Shown piece by piece: positions 26,828 through 34,975 of a DNA stretch of 64,000 nucleotides. A program made the position numbers and the translations under genes. The stretch covers positions 1 to 64,000 of the forward strand of contig NZ_SMAL01000009.1 of NCBI RefSeq assembly GCF_004342165.1. The letters run 5' to 3'. How positions within the stretch are numbered: the first letter of the stretch is position 1; each line of letters begins with the position of its first letter. The notes beneath the pieces were generated by a model that had not been told where the DNA came from, searched no databases, and saw nothing but the letters and a program-made list of their open reading frames with translations. The stretch comes from Natranaerovirga pectinivora. GTDB lineage: Bacteria; Bacillota; Clostridia; Lachnospirales; DSM-24629.

Positions 26828-27826
26828 ATGGTGAATTTAAAAACTTCACAATTTAAACAAATTATGAGACTCTACGAAGAAAAACAATTAGCAAATCAAT
26901 ACAAATACGATTATCGCAAGAAAGAAATTTATAATGAAATTCCTGAAATCAAAGAAATCGATCACGAAATTAGTAGGACAAGTATTCATTTGTCAAAATT
27001 ATTAATTTCAAATTCTTTTGATTCTAGCAATGAATTAAAGAAATTAAAAGAAAAAAACTTAGAACTGTCAATGAAGAAAATTGAACTTCTCCATCTTCAT
27101 GGTTATCCAAAAGACTATCTTCAAAAACAGTTCGATTGCAATAAATGTTCTGATACTGGGTTTATTAAAAACGAAAAGTGTTATTGTTTTAAGCAAAGAT
27201 TGGTAGATCTTGCTTATGAGCAGTCTAATATAAAGTCTTTATTAGAGCATGAGAATTTTGATTCTTTTGATTTCACTTTTTTTTCTACTGAAATTAATGA
27301 AAAATATGGTATGTCTCCTCGTCAGAATATAACAAATGTATATAGCTTTTGTATTCGATTTATTAAACATTTTAAAACGGATTTTTCAAATATAATTTTT
27401 TACGGTAATGCTGGTGTCGGAAAGTCTTTTTTAAGCAATTGTATTGCAAAATCTCTTTTAGATAAAGGCCATAATGTCATCTATCTTACAGCTTTTCAGT
27501 TGTTTGAAACCTTTGAAAAGAATAAGTTCAATAAAAATAATAGTGATATTTATGAGGATTTAGTAGCTGATATACTTAATTGTGATTTGTTAATTATAGA
27601 TGATTTAGGAACAGAATTTAGTACGTCTTTTACCAGTTCTCAGTTGTTTAATTGTCTTAATACTAGATTAATTAGTAAAAAGTCAACTATTATATCAACA
27701 AACTTACAACCAGCAGATTGGTCTAAGCAATACTCTAATAGGATCGTTTCAAGAATTTTTGGAAGCTATGAGACTCTTAAAATATTCGGAGATGATATTC
27801 GTATTAAGAAAGCATTTAAAGACTAA
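26828..27826 (+). CDS. Helicase loader ATPase, DnaI/DnaC type
   Basis: AAA+ ATPase expected to load the DnaB-type helicase. The 332-aa protein has a helical N-terminal half with a four-Cys, zinc-ribbon-like motif (CNKCSDTGF...KCYC near 108-125), as in DnaI. Then come Walker A YGNAGVGKS near 196, Walker B LLIIDDLGTEF near 258 and sensor STNLQPADW. It follows the DnaD-like gene by two bases, so the pair is translated as a unit. IstB (the transposase helper) is a related alternative, but there is no transposase here and the Cys motif favours a chromosomal loader. Confidence 0.9.
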   Translation: MVNLKTSQFKQIMRLYEEKQLANQYKYDYRKKEIYNEIPEIKEIDHEISRTSIHLSKLLISNSFDSSNELKKLKEKNLELSMKKIELLHLHGYPKDYLQKQFDCNKCSDTGFIKNEKCYCFKQRLVDLAYEQSNIKSLLEHENFDSFDFTFFSTEINEKYGMSPRQNITNVYSFCIRFIKHFKTDFSNIIFYGNAGVGKSFLSNCIAKSLLDKGHNVIYLTAFQLFETFEKNKFNKNNSDIYEDLVADILNCDLLIIDDLGTEFSTSFTSSQLFNCLNTRLISKKSTIISTNLQPADWSKQYSNRIVSRIFGSYETLKIFGDDIRIKKAFKD

Positions 27827-27889
27827 TCTTTAAACTTCAACTAAGTAATACTTGACTAAAATATAATTAATGATAAAATATATTTGTCT

Positions 27890-27963
27890 GCATGCTTAGC
27901 TCAATTGGATAGAGCGCCTGACTTCGGATCAGTAGGTTGTGGGTTCGAGTCCTACAGCGTGCG
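27890..27963 (+). tRNA. tRNA-Arg (TCG)
   Basis: Acceptor GCATGCT/AGCGTGC, D arm GCTC/GAGC, anticodon arm around CTTCGGA giving anticodon TCG, T arm GTGGG-TTCGAGT-CCTAC, and discriminator G. No CCA is encoded. The anticodon stem has a C-T mismatch at its outer pair (27-43), which is slightly unusual. It reads CGA-type arginine codons. Confidence 0.94.
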
Positions 27964-27967
27964 TATA

Positions 27968-28016
27968 GAAAAAACAGCTTATACCCTGAATTTACAGTGG
28001 TATAAGCTGTTTTGTT
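27968..28016. terminator. Bidirectional terminator between tRNA-Arg and pfkA
   Basis: A 12-bp stem ACAGCTTATACC (27974-27985) with GGTATAAGCTGT (27999-28010), with an A run before and a T run after. It serves the tRNA on plus and pfkA on minus. Confidence 0.9.
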
Positions 28017-28061
28017 TTTGTCATTTCTTTCTTCTGGTGCGTTAGTCAATGATGGTCAATT

Positions 28062-29138
28062 TCATTCATCACCAAAACTTGTTCCTACTGAACGTCCAGA
28101 CTTTATAAGATCATTATCAGACCTTACTTTTTTTAGTTTTCCAGCAACTTTTTCTAGAGGCAATCCTACTACTTGATTGTTAACCAATGCTACTGTTTGT
28201 CCATACTCGTTTCTCTCAATTAACTCAGCTGCAAAAGCGCCTAATTTAGTTGCTAATACTCTATCATAGGAAGAAGGGGATCCCCCTCTTTGTTGATGCC
28301 CTGGAATGGTTACTCTTGTTTCAAATCCTAGCTGCTTGTTTATTTCATCAGCAATACTGTAAGAAATAGATGGGTGATTCATTTCTTTTCTATATTTTTT
28401 AAACTCTTTTCTAGTCATTACTGCTTCTTCTTTTGTAACGGCTCCTTCTGCAACAGCTAGAATAGAGAAGTTTTTGCCACTATCATATCTTTTCTTTAGA
28501 GCCACTAGTACACTATCCATACTGAAAGGAATTTCTGGTATTAAAATGACATCAGCACCACCAGCAATCCCAGCGTATAAAGTTAACCACCCTGCTTTAT
28601 TTCCCATTAGTTCAACAAGCATTACTCTGTCATGGGAATCCGCTGTGGTATGAATCCTATCAATTACATCTGTTGCAATATTTACTGCACTATGAAAACC
28701 AAAGGTAATATCTGTTCCCCATATATCATTATCAATGGTTTTTGGTAAGCCGATTACGTTAAGACCCTGTTCTCTTAATAAGTTAGCATTTTTATGGGTT
28801 CCATTTCCCCCTAAAACAACTAAGGCATCTAGTTCTAACTCATTATATGTGTTCACCATAGCCTTAACTTTGTCTAAATTATCTTCCTCTATCACTCTCA
28901 TTCTTTTAAAAGGAGTTCTTGCCGTTCCTAGTATGGTTCCACCTCTTGTTAATATACCTGAGAAGTCTTCTGGTTTCATCATTTTATATTTTTTGTTGAT
29001 AAGGCCCTTAAAGCCATCTTCAATTCCAATTATTTCTGCATCCATTTTATTATATGCTGATTTCGCTACAGCCCTTATAGCCGCATTAAGTCCAGGACAA
29101 TCTCCACCACTGGTTAATATTCCAATTCTTCTTTTCAT
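28062..29138 (-). CDS. pfkA: 6-phosphofructokinase (ATP or pyrophosphate donor uncertain)
   Basis: Phosphorylates fructose 6-phosphate in glycolysis. The 358-aa protein has TSGGDCPGLNAAIR, GGTILGTAR, GLPKTIDND and PGHQQRGGSP. Donor-deciding positions are mixed: GGNGT has Gly where pyrophosphate enzymes have Asp, while PKTIDND has Lys where classical ATP enzymes have Gly. This combination occurs in the group III or mixed-type enzymes. The length and GTARTPF block also lean that way, so I do not assign ATP or pyrophosphate. It lies 38 bases after a small membrane protein gene and ends at a bidirectional terminator. Confidence 0.93.
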   Translation of the reverse strand: MKRRIGILTSGGDCPGLNAAIRAVAKSAYNKMDAEIIGIEDGFKGLINKKYKMMKPEDFSGILTRGGTILGTARTPFKRMRVIEEDNLDKVKAMVNTYNELELDALVVLGGNGTHKNANLLREQGLNVIGLPKTIDNDIWGTDITFGFHSAVNIATDVIDRIHTTADSHDRVMLVELMGNKAGWLTLYAGIAGGADVILIPEIPFSMDSVLVALKKRYDSGKNFSILAVAEGAVTKEEAVMTRKEFKKYRKEMNHPSISYSIADEINKQLGFETRVTIPGHQQRGGSPSSYDRVLATKLGAFAAELIERNEYGQTVALVNNQVVGLPLEKVAGKLKKVRSDNDLIKSGRSVGTSFGDE

Positions 29139-29176
29139 ATAATTAACCTCCTTTATCTTTAGTATGAGAGCAGTAC

Positions 29177-29455
29177 TTAAATGAACTTATTAAACATTTC
29201 ATACATCAAACAAAATTCAATAATTAATATAATTAAGCAAATAAGATATAATAAAATTATCTTAACTTCTTGTATTGAATCAGCCCTCTGGTACTTTGAT
29301 TTATTAACTTTAAAAGTATCTTTGGATAAAATCAATCTTTGTAATTCTATATACTCATATTTATCGGGAAATAAGTATTCTTTTATTGCTTTAAATATTT
29401 TCATATTAAAAGGTATTAGTATTAGGATTAAAATAATTTGTATCATATTCATCAT
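29177..29455 (-). CDS. Small two-span membrane protein, 92 aa
   Basis: Not recognised. Two hydrophobic segments (about 4-18 and 67-86) flank a hydrophilic, charged loop. The binding site is modest (GAGTGA before an ATG-rich start; ATG at 29455 or the one three codons later). It is on the same strand as pfkA and 38 bases upstream of it, so possible co-transcription supports it. An open frame on the opposite strand covers the same bases but lacks a good start site. Confidence is moderate. Confidence 0.5.
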   Translation of the reverse strand: MMNMIQIILILILIPFNMKIFKAIKEYLFPDKYEYIELQRLILSKDTFKVNKSKYQRADSIQEVKIILLYLICLIILIIEFCLMYEMFNKFI

Positions 29456-29575
29456 TCACTCTAATTATAGTTACTATATTAGTATGACATAAATTTATTA
29501 AAAATGAAACAAAGTATTCCTATGTTAAAAATAACATTTTTATTATGCCTAAGGACAACCATTTTTATTACCCCC

Positions 29576-29619
29576 TTATGCCTCTTGGTACCTGGTACCC
29601 AAGAAGCATAAGCTTTTTT
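29576..29619 (+). terminator. Long hairpin with T run on the plus strand
   Basis: TTATGCCTCTTGG (29576-29588) pairs with CCAAGAAGCATAA (29599-29611), one mismatch, with TACCTGGTA able to extend the stem inward. GC and six T follow on the plus strand. No plus-strand gene ends here, and on the minus strand G residues, not T, follow the hairpin, though it sits just after the stop of the 570-aa gene. Confidence 0.6.
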
Positions 29620-29624
29620 CAAGT

Positions 29625-31337
29625 CTATTCTTGTATCATTATTATCTTAGGAACTCTATAACTTCCTAACGCCTCTTCTAGTGTATATATCTTGTCAAGA
29701 AATCCAAAGGATACAGTATATACAAATTCTCTTCCATCAAGTAGTTTAATAAAAATAAATTTATTCATATATGATGCATATAATAATTGACTAAAACTTT
29801 TATTGCTAATAATTTCCCTTTCATAAAGATCCTCTACAATTTTTGTTCTATCATTAAATGATAGTGGAATAATCCTATCCTTATCTTTAATATGTCCTGG
29901 TATTAGACTTATATTATAGCCCCTATTCAACTCATTAAACTCATAAAAATCTGTTATATTAGCTTGAATAATATGCCATGTATTGTTATCCTTTTCTAAA
30001 GCTATTGGAACAATATTTTGATAGTTAACACCATAAGATGCTAAGATAAATGCATATTGATTATCAATGGCCAGATACCTGGTGAAAACCCTATCTGTTC
30101 CATAATAGTCCATAACAACAGTTTCAATTTCTTTTCTGCCCATATGTTTTTTATTAGGTAATTGTTTTTTACCAAAGGTATATTGATTATATACTTCCTC
30201 AAATTCTTCAATGGATATAATTTCATATACACCTTCCTTATATATCACATACTGGTTGGCATTTAAAAAGTATATTATATAAAAACCTTCCTCATCATAA
30301 AAGTACTCAGCCTTACTGGCAAATTCTTCTGTTACAGGTAATTTATAAGACTCCACTAATAATAAAGGGGTAATTACCATATCCCTTTCAAAATCGTATG
30401 GATTATTACCTAATACAAATAACTTATTTGCTTTATTAGCATCATACTTTATAATAGACTCTAGCAATAATTGAAAACTATTCATTTCTTGTTTTGCTTG
30501 TAATAATGCCTTTTTTGCACTAATCTCTTCTGCATCTATTGATAATAAATAAGGATTTTCTATAAAAAGATCATTAATGACCTCATCATCTAGTAATACT
30601 AATAAATCTTTTAGAAACTCTTTATCCTCCATATAATCCATTATTAATACATTTATTATGGCATCATCTATTTGTTTTTCACTAAATAACCCATATATTA
30701 GTTGATAATTTTCATTTTCATATTGGCTATAGAAAGCTAATATTTCTTTATTGTAATTATCAAATAGAATTCTTAAAAAATCCTCAAGTTTTTTTTCATT
30801 TATTCCAATACTAAGTTTTACATCTTCTTCATATAACTTTATCCTTCTTAACTCTAACACATCTATCTCTGTTAAATTATCAAGGTAAATCTTATTTCCC
30901 CCTACATTTGATATATGTCTGGTAAATAGTTCTTGAAATAATGGTATGGGCAAACGCCACTTTCCCCATTTTAAGTTATTATAAATAAATTCAATATTAT
31001 CATTATGTAAGTTAATTGTAAAAGTAGCTTTTAGAGGAATAGTTACACCTTTATAGTCAACATTAATTTTTATATACCTTTCTTTTAAGTTTATATAAAA
31101 ATCCTCTTTATAGTGGTTTATATTTGTAGCAAAAATATTATTTATGGTTTCATTATTGATAGTCAGTTCAATTTCTTCATTAATAACCTCTATTTGATCA
31201 TAAACAATGGCATTACTTCTTTCAAAAGTGAAAATAAAAATGCTACTGTATGTATACCAAAAAACACCCATTAAACCAATGATTAAGATACCAATAAAGA
31301 TACTTATCCCATATATAAATTTTTTATTCACTTTCAT
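29625..31337 (-). CDS. Hypothetical membrane-anchored protein, 570 aa
   Basis: I do not recognise a family. One TM segment at about 10-32 follows a short basic N terminus (KVNKK), so almost all of the protein is probably outside the membrane. The rest is rich in Ile, Asn, Tyr and acidic residues, with beta-strand-like stretches (WYTYSS, VTIPLKATFTINL, YKGVTIP), a helical middle and a C-terminal beta-rich part. There are no cysteines in the parts I examined. The open frame begins at a TTG (31346), but the ATG nine bases further in has TAAGGA at better spacing. It stands alone downstream of asnS. Confidence 0.75.
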   Translation of the reverse strand: MKVNKKFIYGISIFIGILIIGLMGVFWYTYSSIFIFTFERSNAIVYDQIEVINEEIELTINNETINNIFATNINHYKEDFYINLKERYIKINVDYKGVTIPLKATFTINLHNDNIEFIYNNLKWGKWRLPIPLFQELFTRHISNVGGNKIYLDNLTEIDVLELRRIKLYEEDVKLSIGINEKKLEDFLRILFDNYNKEILAFYSQYENENYQLIYGLFSEKQIDDAIINVLIMDYMEDKEFLKDLLVLLDDEVINDLFIENPYLLSIDAEEISAKKALLQAKQEMNSFQLLLESIIKYDANKANKLFVLGNNPYDFERDMVITPLLLVESYKLPVTEEFASKAEYFYDEEGFYIIYFLNANQYVIYKEGVYEIISIEEFEEVYNQYTFGKKQLPNKKHMGRKEIETVVMDYYGTDRVFTRYLAIDNQYAFILASYGVNYQNIVPIALEKDNNTWHIIQANITDFYEFNELNRGYNISLIPGHIKDKDRIIPLSFNDRTKIVEDLYEREIISNKSFSQLLYASYMNKFIFIKLLDGREFVYTVSFGFLDKIYTLEEALGSYRVPKIIMIQE

Positions 31338-31410
31338 ATTAATCAAATCCTTATTTGCTGTTGTATTCCCATTTCCAGATCCTTGGGAGCAAGTTTTTAA
31401 ATAAACTACA

Positions 31411-31480
31411 TATTATAATTCTAACCCATATAAATGGTTCAATACATATCTACTCTTATTATATGGGTTAGTTTTATAAT
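31411..31480. repeat. Large imperfect inverted repeat after asnS
   Basis: A 13-bp perfect stem (CTAACCCATATAA at 31421-31433 with its complement at 31459-31471) is extended outward, after a 2x2 internal loop, by ATTATAA/TTATAAT. The loop is 25 bases. It reaches the asnS stop. There is no long T run on the minus strand; TTTTATAA follows on plus. It may be an inefficient or factor-assisted terminator or a small palindromic element. Confidence 0.6.
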
Positions 31481-32856
31481 TAAAATTCCAAATTATTAAC
31501 TGTTCTCGGAAAGGCTATAACATCTCTTATATTACTCATACCTGTTATATACATAATTGCTCTTTCAAATCCAAGTCCAAAACCAGCATGACGTGTGCCA
31601 CCATATTTTCTTAAATCTAAATACCACCAATAATCTTCTTCATTTAGACTACAATCTTTCATCCTTTGAACTAAAATATTATATCGCTCTTCTCTTTGAC
31701 TGCCACCAATAATTTCTCCAACCCCAGGTACCAAAAGATCCATAGCTGCAACAGTTTTTCCATCATCATTTAACCTCATGTAAAATGCTTTTATATCTTT
31801 TGGGTAATCTGTTACGAATACTGGGCATTTGAAAACATTTTCTGTTAAATATCTTTCATGTTCTGTTTGTAAATCATTTCCCCATTCTGCCTTGTAATCA
31901 AAGTTATCATTGTTTTCTTGAAGTATTTCTATGGCTTTAGTATACGTTATCTTCTTAAACTCTGAGTTAACCACATTATTTAATCTATCCAATAACCCTT
32001 TATCTACAAAATCATTAAAAAATTTCATTTCTTCAGGGGCATTTTCTAACACAAAATTGATAATATATTTTAGCATTTCTTCAGCTAATATCATATCATC
32101 TTCTAAATCTGCAAATGCAATTTCAGGCTCAATCATCCAAAACTCAGCAGCATGTCTTGTGGTATTAGAGTTCTCCGCTCTAAAGGTTGGTCCAAATGTA
32201 TAAACATTTCCAAAAGCCATAGCGTAAGTTTCTACATTTAATTGACCACTTACTGTTAAATTGGTTTCTTTACCGAAGAAATCTTTTGACTTATCTACTT
32301 TCTTATCACCCTCTATGTCTAAAGTAGTTACTCGAAACATTTCTCCTGCGCCTTCACAATCACTTCCTGTGATGATTGGTGTATGAACATATACGAAATT
32401 TCTCTCCATAAAAAATTGATGTATGGCATATGCTATTAAAGACCTTACTCTAAAAACTGCAGAAAATGTATTTGTTCTTGGTCTTAAATGAGCAATCGTT
32501 CTTAAATATTCAAAACTATGCCTTTTTTTCTGCAAAGGATAATCTGGTGATGATTTACCTTCAATATGAATATTTTCTGCTTTCACTTCAAAAGGTTGTT
32601 TGGCATTTGGTGTTTCTACAAGAGTTCCAGAAATAATAATGGCAGTCCCTACAGAAAGCTTTGATACTTCTTCAAAATTATTAATAGAATCATCGTAAAC
32701 AATTTGAAGGTTTTCAAAAAATGAACCATCATTGATGACTAGAAATCCAAATGTTTTAGATCCTCTTACACTTCTTATCCAGCCAGCTACTTCTATTTTT
32801 TTATTTATAAAATTTGCTTTATTTCTATATAATTCTTTGACTTTTATTATTGTCAT
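31480..32856 (-). CDS. asnS: Asparaginyl-tRNA synthetase
   Basis: Charges tRNA-Asn with asparagine. It has an N-terminal OB-fold anticodon-binding domain ([23 protein letters not shown]) and a class II catalytic core: motif 2 [21 protein letters not shown] and motif 3 [15 protein letters not shown]. The 458-aa length fits AsnS, and the [10 protein letters not shown] signature separates it from aspartyl-tRNA synthetase. ATG with AAAGGAGATAAC. An asparaginase gene is also in the window, but there is no direct link. Confidence 0.95.
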   Translation of the reverse strand: MTIIKVKELYRNKANFINKKIEVAGWIRSVRGSKTFGFLVINDGSFFENLQIVYDDSINNFEEVSKLSVGTAIIISGTLVETPNAKQPFEVKAENIHIEGKSSPDYPLQKKRHSFEYLRTIAHLRPRTNTFSAVFRVRSLIAYAIHQFFMERNFVYVHTPIITGSDCEGAGEMFRVTTLDIEGDKKVDKSKDFFGKETNLTVSGQLNVETYAMAFGNVYTFGPTFRAENSNTTRHAAEFWMIEPEIAFADLEDDMILAEEMLKYIINFVLENAPEEMKFFNDFVDKGLLDRLNNVVNSEFKKITYTKAIEILQENNDNFDYKAEWGNDLQTEHERYLTENVFKCPVFVTDYPKDIKAFYMRLNDDGKTVAAMDLLVPGVGEIIGGSQREERYNILVQRMKDCSLNEEDYWWYLDLRKYGGTRHAGFGLGFERAIMYITGMSNIRDVIAFPRTVNNLEF

Positions 32857-33095
32857 AAAATGTTATCTCCTTTTTTACCCTTTTATTACTTATATTATAT
32901 CATATTTCCATTTTGTTTCCTCTTTGATTTATTGAATTATTTTATAGAAGTTGTGTTTTTGTGTTATACTTTATTATGAGATGTATTTTAAATATTAAAT
33001 CATAAAAAGAAATAAAAACTTTACCAATTTCACTTCTTATTTCTATATATATGTAGTATATACAATAATGAACATATAAGAAAGGATTAAAAAAT
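32857..33095. other. Divergent intergenic region asnS / aminopeptidase
   Basis: About 240 AT-rich bases holding the promoters of both divergent genes. On the plus strand TATACT at 32965-32970 is the best -10 for the aminopeptidase, with no good -35. No T-box leader is recognisable upstream of asnS: the gap is too short and no tRNA-interacting T-box motif is seen. Confidence 0.5.
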
Positions 33096-34211
33096 ATGGA
33101 TGAAAGAATTAAAACCCTTGCTAAAAACCTTGTAAATTACTCTCTTAAAGTTGAAAAAGGAGAACATGTGTTAATCCACCATTCTGGATCAGCAACAGAG
33201 TTACTGGCCAAAGAATTGATTACTCAAGTATATAATGCAGGAGGCCTGCCATTTATTCATACATCTAATAGACGACTTGAACGGGAACAAATGTTACAAG
33301 GCACAAAAGAACAATTCGAATTAATGGCTAAAGCAGATGGCTTGTTAATGGAAAATATGGACTGTTATATTGGTTTACGTGGTGATGATAATGTATCAGA
33401 GTTAGGTGATGTGCCTGCTGAAAAAAGAAAACTTTATGATGCCCATTATTCAACTCCTGTACATCATGATATTCGTGTACCCAATACTAAGTGGGTTGTG
33501 TTAAGATATCCTAATAATGCCATGGCACAATTAGCTAGTATGAGCCTAGATCGTTTTGAGGAATTTTACTTTAATGTGTGTAATTTAGATTACTCAAAAA
33601 TGTCAAAAGCAATGGATTCATTAATAGCCCTTATGGATAAAACAGATAAAGTTCATATTAAAGGACCGAATACGGATTTGACCTTTTCTATTAAAGATAT
33701 CCCTAATATTAAATGTGCAGGGAATATGAATATTCCAGATGGAGAAGTCTTTACTGCTCCTTTAAAAGACTCTGTTAATGGAAAACTCAGTTATAATGTT
33801 CCTGCTATATACCAAGGCTTTACTTATGAGAATATTACCCTAGAATTTAAAGATGGTAAAATTATAAATGCAACTTCTAACGACACTGATCGAATTAATC
33901 AAGTTTTTGATACAGATGAAGGGGCTAGATTTATAGGAGAGTTTGCCATTGGTGTTAATCCATTTATCATCAAACCTATGAAAGATACTTTATTTGATGA
34001 GAAAATTATGGGAAGCTTCCATTTTACACCTGGTAATGCTTATAAAGAAGCTTTTAATGGTAACAAGTCTGCTATTCATTGGGATTTGGTTTGTATTCAA
34101 ACTCCTGAATATGGTGGTGGAGAAATCTACTTTGATAATGTGTTGATTAGAAAAGATGGGATGTTTGTATTGCCTGAGTTAGAATGTTTGAATCCTGAAA
34201 ATCTTAAATAA
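33096..34211 (+). CDS. Aminopeptidase, peptidase family M29 (AmpS-like)
   Basis: Cytoplasmic metallo-aminopeptidase. The 371-aa protein shows the M29 features: an N-terminal RIKTLAKNLVNYSLKVEKGEHVLI block, and in the second half the metal-binding segment around IPDGEVFTAPLKDSVNG, FTPGNAYKEAFNGNKSAIHWDLV and the acidic residue of YGGGEIYFDNVLI. ATG with AGAAAGGA. It is the only gene on the plus strand in this part, monocistronic between asnS and queT. The substrate range cannot be read from sequence. Confidence 0.92.
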   Translation: MDERIKTLAKNLVNYSLKVEKGEHVLIHHSGSATELLAKELITQVYNAGGLPFIHTSNRRLEREQMLQGTKEQFELMAKADGLLMENMDCYIGLRGDDNVSELGDVPAEKRKLYDAHYSTPVHHDIRVPNTKWVVLRYPNNAMAQLASMSLDRFEEFYFNVCNLDYSKMSKAMDSLIALMDKTDKVHIKGPNTDLTFSIKDIPNIKCAGNMNIPDGEVFTAPLKDSVNGKLSYNVPAIYQGFTYENITLEFKDGKIINATSNDTDRINQVFDTDEGARFIGEFAIGVNPFIIKPMKDTLFDEKIMGSFHFTPGNAYKEAFNGNKSAIHWDLVCIQTPEYGGGEIYFDNVLIRKDGMFVLPELECLNPENLK

Positions 34212-34361
34212 ATAAAGAACTTCTTTTTATTTTTCTTGGGGTGGTCCGTATGTACAAGGATTTTTATTATATATAAAATGTAATAGCGTAACCAAGGATG
34301 GTTGTGGGTTTTTGGAACTTATATATAATCAAAATGTATACATCTCCTAGAATATAATATT

Positions 34362-34389
34362 AAAAGGTGTGCCCTTGGGCACACCTTTT
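34362..34389. terminator. Hairpin overlapping the queT stop codon
   Basis: AAAAGGTGTGCCC (34362-34374) with GGGCACACCTTTT (34377-34389), 13 bp, bidirectional A/T flanks. It can end both the aminopeptidase transcript (plus) and queT (minus). Its 3' arm overlaps the queT stop, so the structure begins inside the gene. Confidence 0.85.
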
Positions 34390-34867
34390 ATGTTATATGT
34401 CTATATAATTTATATTTTTCCATTGCGTAAATTAAGCCTAAGCCTAGTATAAAACAAGAGATGAATTGACCTATAGCTACTAAAATCATTAATGAAATCA
34501 ATGGCAGTGCAAATCCATACACATATTTTAGTAAAAACCCTACAACTATTGCATTAATGATGATTGGTGGAATTGGCACTAGGTACCTGTTTTTTCTTAA
34601 ACTGTATGATAGAATTGCCGCTAATAAGGTCGCCAAACTTCCTAGTATTATATCTGCAAGCATAGCACCCCCTAAGTAGTTCGCTATTAGACAGCCTATA
34701 AATAGTCCTGGTATAGCAGCAGGTGTGAAATATGGTAATATGGTTAATGCTTCAGATATTCTTATTTGTATTTCCCTAAAACTAATTGCTTGAAACACTA
34801 TTGTGACAACAACATATATTGCAGCAATTATAGCGGCCTGTGTTATATATCTTGCTTTGTTATCCAT
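34388..34867 (-). CDS. queT: Queuosine-precursor ECF transporter substrate subunit QueT
   Basis: Predicted S component for uptake of queuine or preQ1-type precursors, working with a shared ECF energy module encoded elsewhere. The 159-aa protein has about five membrane spans and the QueT signatures ISFREIQIRISEALTILPYFTPAAIPGLFIGCLIAN. ATG preceded by CTGGAGGAA. No preQ1 riboswitch is recognisable in the 110 bases upstream. It is a single-gene unit. Confidence 0.9.
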   Translation of the reverse strand: MDNKARYITQAAIIAAIYVVVTIVFQAISFREIQIRISEALTILPYFTPAAIPGLFIGCLIANYLGGAMLADIILGSLATLLAAILSYSLRKNRYLVPIPPIIINAIVVGFLLKYVYGFALPLISLMILVAIGQFISCFILGLGLIYAMEKYKLYRHIT

Positions 34868-34975
34868 ATATATTCCTCCAGATCATTTATATAAATTATT
34901 TAGTTCTATAATTTATAGTGATGTACCTATTATAACCTAAAGTTTGAAATAATATTTTCAGCTATTTAAGTAGGC

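Noticed and set aside
26828-27826. IstB-type transposon helper ATPase
   Set aside because: No partner transposase or terminal repeats; the Cys motif and the DnaD-like neighbour favour a chromosomal helicase loader.
27867-28049. 60-aa minus-strand open frame across the tRNA-Arg gene
   Set aside because: Its CRTRTHNLLIRSQALYPIELS-type sequence is the classic antisense translation of a tRNA gene; there is no ribosome binding site.
29181-29492. 103-aa plus-strand open frame opposite the 92-aa membrane protein
   Set aside because: No convincing ribosome binding site and a composition typical of an AT-rich shadow. The minus-strand frame is next to pfkA and preferred, though only moderately.
34868-34975. 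preQ1 riboswitch upstream of queT
   Set aside because: The conserved stem-loop and A-rich tail of preQ1-I, or any known alternative class, are not present in this short gap.
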